Notes under the pieces: model-generated
Told to the model about the DNA's origin: nothing
What the model saw: only the letters and a program-made list of their open reading frames with translations
The model's database searches: none
NCBI GenBank assembly: GCA_003254885.1
Contig: QANT01000520.1
Span: 1 to 20,242 of the forward strand
Length of the DNA: 20,242 nucleotides
DNA from: Purshia tridentata
Taxonomy: Eukaryota; Streptophyta; Magnoliopsida; Rosales; Rosaceae
Reading direction: 5' to 3'
Shown here: positions 17,043 to 20,242 of the stretch, one piece after another
Numbering within the stretch: position 1 is the first letter of the stretch
Layout: every line of letters begins with the position of its first letter
Position numbers and translations under genes: made by a program

Positions 17043-19232
17043 CTAGGCTGCTATGTGATCAAAGATGGACTTGGAATAGATGCCGCTTTTCTTAAGTTGA
17101 ATATATTCCTTATAATTCATTCCAATGTATTTTGGAGGTTGACCTTCTCTTTCACACAACTCTGGTGCTGGTGCAATAACTGTGTCGAGCGATGGTCCAT
17201 GTGGTACGGCTATGGATATCCTTGTAGCTCTGTTGTTCACAGTCGCTCTATGTATTACACTCTTGTATTTACCATTTGTGAGGATCTGTAGATCCAAAAC
17301 CATAAATTAATTTGATCAAATATGAAGAAATATATCTGTAATGATTGAGATACAACATATCAATTTAGAACCATCATGTAGAATCGGCAGTGTATTGCAC
17401 ATTTTTTCATTCTAGCAATATTTTTGTATGCCTATTTAAGGTTAATTTTCACTTTCGCTCTCTGTAATTTTGGTGAAGTTCGTTCTTTTTTCAACCCTAT
17501 GCTTTTAATTTTATGCGGTTTTGGTCATGTAATAGTAACAAATAACTTGTACTTGTAACAAATAACTTGCACTTGTAACAAATAACTTGCATTTTGTAGT
17601 TGGTAGGTAAAGTAACAAATAACTTGTAACATTTTGTAATAAAAAAAGGTACCTGCATTTGGTCGGAGAGGTTAACAAAAAAAACATTGGAAGGGCCATT
17701 GACATTGAGCCATTTGCCATTGTGTTCTACTTGGAGGCCATTGCTATCATTCTGTATGAGGAGTGTGAGTAAGCCATAATCGGTATGATGTGATAAACCA
17801 ATTGCACGTTCTGGCTCAGGGCAAGGTGGATAATAGTTTGCGACCAGCAATTGTAAGCTACGATCCATATTCATGGCCTTGTGTATGTAGTTGGCCTCCA
17901 ACCCCAAGCTTTCTGATATTGCTTTCAGTATTTCACTTGCTACTTCTCTGCATCTTCTGGTATACTCCAATAAAACCTCACTGCATGCATTACACAAAAG
18001 AAGAGGGAAATAGCAGAGTTGAGTCTTTTATAACAACTTTTTGTTTAAATTATTAACAAATACTAAGCCCGGTGAAACTGAAAAAATTTAGGCATCCATC
18101 CCAAAATCAATTAGCAATAAAAAGAGTAGTTCAAATCTTTATAAACCACTAGAAAGCCCATAATCATATTTTCAATGTGAGATTTCTCTCAATATGCCCT
18201 TGCACGTGTGGCATCATTTCAAGCCTAATAAGTGGACAATTTATATTGGGTGACGTGGGACCACGTGTGGCCGTTTGAACTCATTACGAGAATAACCTGC
18301 TCTAATATCATAAAGAAATCTAGACATCTATCTCAAAATTAATTGACAATAAGAAAAATAGCTTAAATCATTTAAAATGACTAACAAAATCCTAATTAAC
18401 ATTTTCAATATGAGATTTCTCTCCACGAAAACAAATACTACAATTCAATATATACCTGAAGCCAACCGGTTTGTCTGGGAAGTAGAATTCAGGATATACT
18501 TTGACCATGAAGAAGTCTCGCCAGAAAAGAACTTTATTCGATACAGGATTACTATAGCTGGTTCCATACTTGATCATTTCGTCCATATTGTCTCCTTTGT
18601 CAAACTCGTGCTTCTCATTCTCTGGAAGATTGAAAAATCTATTACATGCATCCATCATCACATTCATGAGGCTCTCTGGGACTCCGTGGTTAATCAACTA
18701 ATTAAGTAAATAAAATTGATGATTAGCTTTATATTCATAATATAAATACAACATGTATATCACAAACAAGAAATATTTTTGGGTGTGACGATAATATAGC
18801 TACAAGGTGTTACTAGTCAATGTGTTTAATGGATTGGTCATACTGTCATATAGTATTACGGTCAAATTAAAATATTTATTCCATCACAAAAAAAAAAAAA
18901 AAAANAAAAAAAAAAAAAACAAATTAACTTACTATGAAGAAGCCCCATTCTTGACAAATTCTGACGAGGTCATGATGGATGATTTTGGACCGTTGATCAG
19001 GAGAAGCAGAGGTGAGAAGAGAGAAATCAATTATGGGAAGTGAGAAATCAGGTGTGTTTGGATCTGCTGCTTCATCATAGGGGTTTGTGGTGTAGGTGTA
19101 TGCAGAAGGAAAAAAGTAGTTGAGACCAGATGATGATTCAACTAGTGTTTTGATGCTTGTTACTTTGGGTACTTGAACAGCCGACGATGCCTGCAAGGTT
19201 CGGACATTAGGAAACCCAGTTGTTGCAGCCAT
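17043..19232 (-). CDS. 2-oxoglutarate/Fe(II)-dependent dioxygenase, 370 aa, four exons
   Basis: Exons are 19232-18933, 18697-18456, 17980-17653 and 17285-17043 (TAG). Donors are ATA|GTAAGT, CAG|GTATAT and CAG|GTACCT; acceptors are AATTAG|, CATGCAG| and CTACAG|; all phases agree. The N-terminal DIOX_N domain has PIIDFSLL, EWGFFI and INHGVPESLM. The jelly-roll core carries the iron ligands H246, D248 (HTDYG) and H302 (IHRA), and the 2-oxoglutarate-binding R312-x-S314. ANYYPPCPEPE and LSDQMQ are typical of the plant DOXC class, which hydroxylates or desaturates small molecules in flavonoid, hormone and defence pathways. Overall layout recalls DMR6-like or flavanone-3-dioxygenase-like proteins, but the substrate cannot be assigned. 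The protein is soluble and probably cytosolic. No lesion is seen, and length is normal for the family. Confidence 0.93.
17535..17625. repeat. Short tandem repeats in dioxygenase intron 3
   Basis: GTAACAAATAACTT starts at 17535, 17555 and 17575 (period 20) and again at 17612. All lie inside the intron 17286-17652, towards its 5' end on the coding strand. Confidence 0.85.
18087..18422. repeat. LTR-like repeat pair in dioxygenase intron 2
   Basis: About 18087-18195 (GGCATCCATCCCAAAATCAA ... ATTTTCAATGTGAGATTTCT) is repeated in degenerate form at about 18319-18422 (GACATCTATCTCAAAATTAA ... ATTTTCAATATGAGATTTCT). Between the arms lies a G-box-bearing stretch (GGACCACGTGTGGCC). Sequences of this kind are widespread in plant genomes. 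I take it as a decayed retroelement or its tandem LTR piece sitting in the intron. Confidence 0.6.
18888..18919. repeat. Poly-A run with unresolved base in dioxygenase intron 1
   Basis: A long A run interrupted by an N at 18905 lies just downstream of the donor of exon 1 on the minus strand. Its true length is unknown. Confidence 0.8.
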
Positions 19233-19284
19233 AGGGAGGTGAGTGATATTGAGACTGAATATATGTAGATATATAGTACTAAGA

Positions 19285-19306
19285 GAGTTGATATATATAT
19301 CAACTC
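19285..19306. promoter_or_regulatory. Perfect 22-bp palindrome upstream of the dioxygenase
   Basis: GAGTTGATATATATATCAAC(TC) is exactly self-complementary and lies 53-74 bases upstream of the ATG at 19232. It may coincide with the TATA region or leader. Whether it is functional cannot be told from sequence. Confidence 0.6.
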
Positions 19307-19619
19307 AATGGTTCGAATTTATAAGCATACTTAGAGTTGGACAATGCTATTTGCTCCAAATATTTCTCCTAATTATTATTTCTCAACTTGTAAAATAAAA
19401 AAATAGAAGGCCTTCTAAAAAAAAAAANAAAAAAAAAACACTATTCGGTGACACAAAATGGATTTGGATCGGATCACAAAAATGGATGCGAACCATAGTA
19501 GAAGGCCTTAATGATAAGAAGAAAAATTCAATTTCTAACAATATTTGTGGCATAATCTATGAACTTTGCTTAGAGTTAATTCAATTTCTAACAATATTTG
19601 ATCTATATTTTCATTACAA
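19307..19619. other. Upstream flank of the dioxygenase, no gene seen
   Basis: It contains the palindrome TAGAAGGCCTTCTA (19404-19417), a poly-A run with an N at 19427, a second TAGAAGGCCTT near 19499, and a 22-bp direct repeat ATTCAATTTCTAACAATATT(TG) at 19526 and 19579. Confidence 0.5.
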
Positions 19620-20242
19620 GTTATCCACAGTGGTGGATCCATTGCCAAAGTAGGGGGGTTGGGCGACCCCCCAACCGCTAGACCATTTAGTCATTAGCAA
19701 CCTCTCTGTGTGGATGGCGACCCCCCAAGATTCGAGACAGTGACCCCACAATGTTGGATGGCGACTCCCCAATGCTGGATGACGACCTCTCCCACAAGCC
19801 CTCATTTCGTTCTCCTTTATTATTCTCCTTTGCTAATCATGTTATGCTTCTTTCACTTTTTATTTTTATTTTTTATGTTTCTAACCTAGTCATGTTGTTT
19901 TCTTAATTTGAGTTTTGTACAAATTTACGGATTGGACTTATTATTTATAAGCTCAAGTTTAAAATTAGGTTGTCATGAGATTAAACTTTTTTAAAATTTG
20001 CAATCGAATTTTTTTATGAATGGACTCAAAATTTATATATATATATATATATTTTTTACAAATGAAATTATGGCTTAGATCTTCTAAAAGTTAGAGCCAG
20101 AATGAAAAATTGGTCTATTATTGTTTATAAATCTCAAGTACGTAGTGGTACTTAAAACATTTCGCGACTGAGTCGCGGAGTCAGGTGGAAAAATATCTTA
20201 ACTTTAACCCCCAAAGTTAGAAATCCTATATCCGCCGGTTAT
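19620..20242. mobile_element. Probable transposon running to the right edge
   Basis: The left side reads GTGGTGGATCC, then AAAGTAGGGGGGTT. The inverse complement of the right edge reads CCGGCGGATATAGG, then AACTTTGGGGGTT, a degenerate inverted repeat. GTTAT stands before the left copy (19620-19624) and is also the last five bases of the window, as a target duplication cut by the edge would be. The inside has repeated GGCGACCCCCCAA-type words (19664-19760) and a TA run near 20034-20051. It encodes no protein. The superfamily is undecided. Confidence 0.45.

Noticed and set aside
19304..19322. GGTTCGAATTT as a tRNA T-arm
   Set aside because: No acceptor stem, D-arm or anticodon arm can be built around it. 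No tRNA, rRNA or CRISPR array was found anywhere in the window.

Overview
The window looks like nuclear DNA of a flowering plant, most likely a eudicot. It is AT-rich, has GT-AG introns and plant-specific gene families, and is littered with plant transposon debris. I cannot fix the species. Four isolated N characters (1640, 10611, 18905, 19427) mark unresolved assembly positions; at least one sits beside a probable false duplication.

Layout. 1-384 is AT-rich flank. 385-5339 is a Mutator-like element (MULE) about 4.95 kb long, bounded by long terminal inverted repeats. It carries a decayed transposase gene of the FAR1/FHY3 clade on the plus strand, a minus-strand scrap of a receptor-like kinase, and a piece of an LTR retrotransposon that interrupts the transposase. 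Then come three host genes, all on the minus strand: a two-exon Golgi-type glycosyltransferase of family GT61 (6045-8556), a three-exon, probably mitochondrial PPR protein (11222-13757), and a four-exon 2-oxoglutarate/Fe(II) dioxygenase (17043-19232). For all three I could rebuild a full reading frame with splice sites whose phases agree (500, 413 and 370 residues), and the catalytic residues of the dioxygenase are all present.

The spaces between the genes hold small transposons and repair scars. There is a 490-bp nonautonomous inverted-repeat element with a near-perfect 9-bp target duplication (16207-16696). There is a duplication with a 32-bp filler copied from 1.1 kb away (14081-14225), a nested tandem duplication of a coding-like fragment (15446-15759), a doubled 27-bp palindrome-bearing unit (15989-16042), an LTR-like repeat in a dioxygenase intron, and a probable transposon that runs to the right edge.

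The host genes do not form a pathway; they are ordinary, separately transcribed plant genes. The points most worth a second look are the anatomy of the MULE (split left arm, mirrored promoters, alternating tip motifs, captured kinase fragment, nonsense changes in methylation contexts) and a short motif that recurs near the 5' splice sites of both PPR introns and can pair with an inverted copy inside intron 1.
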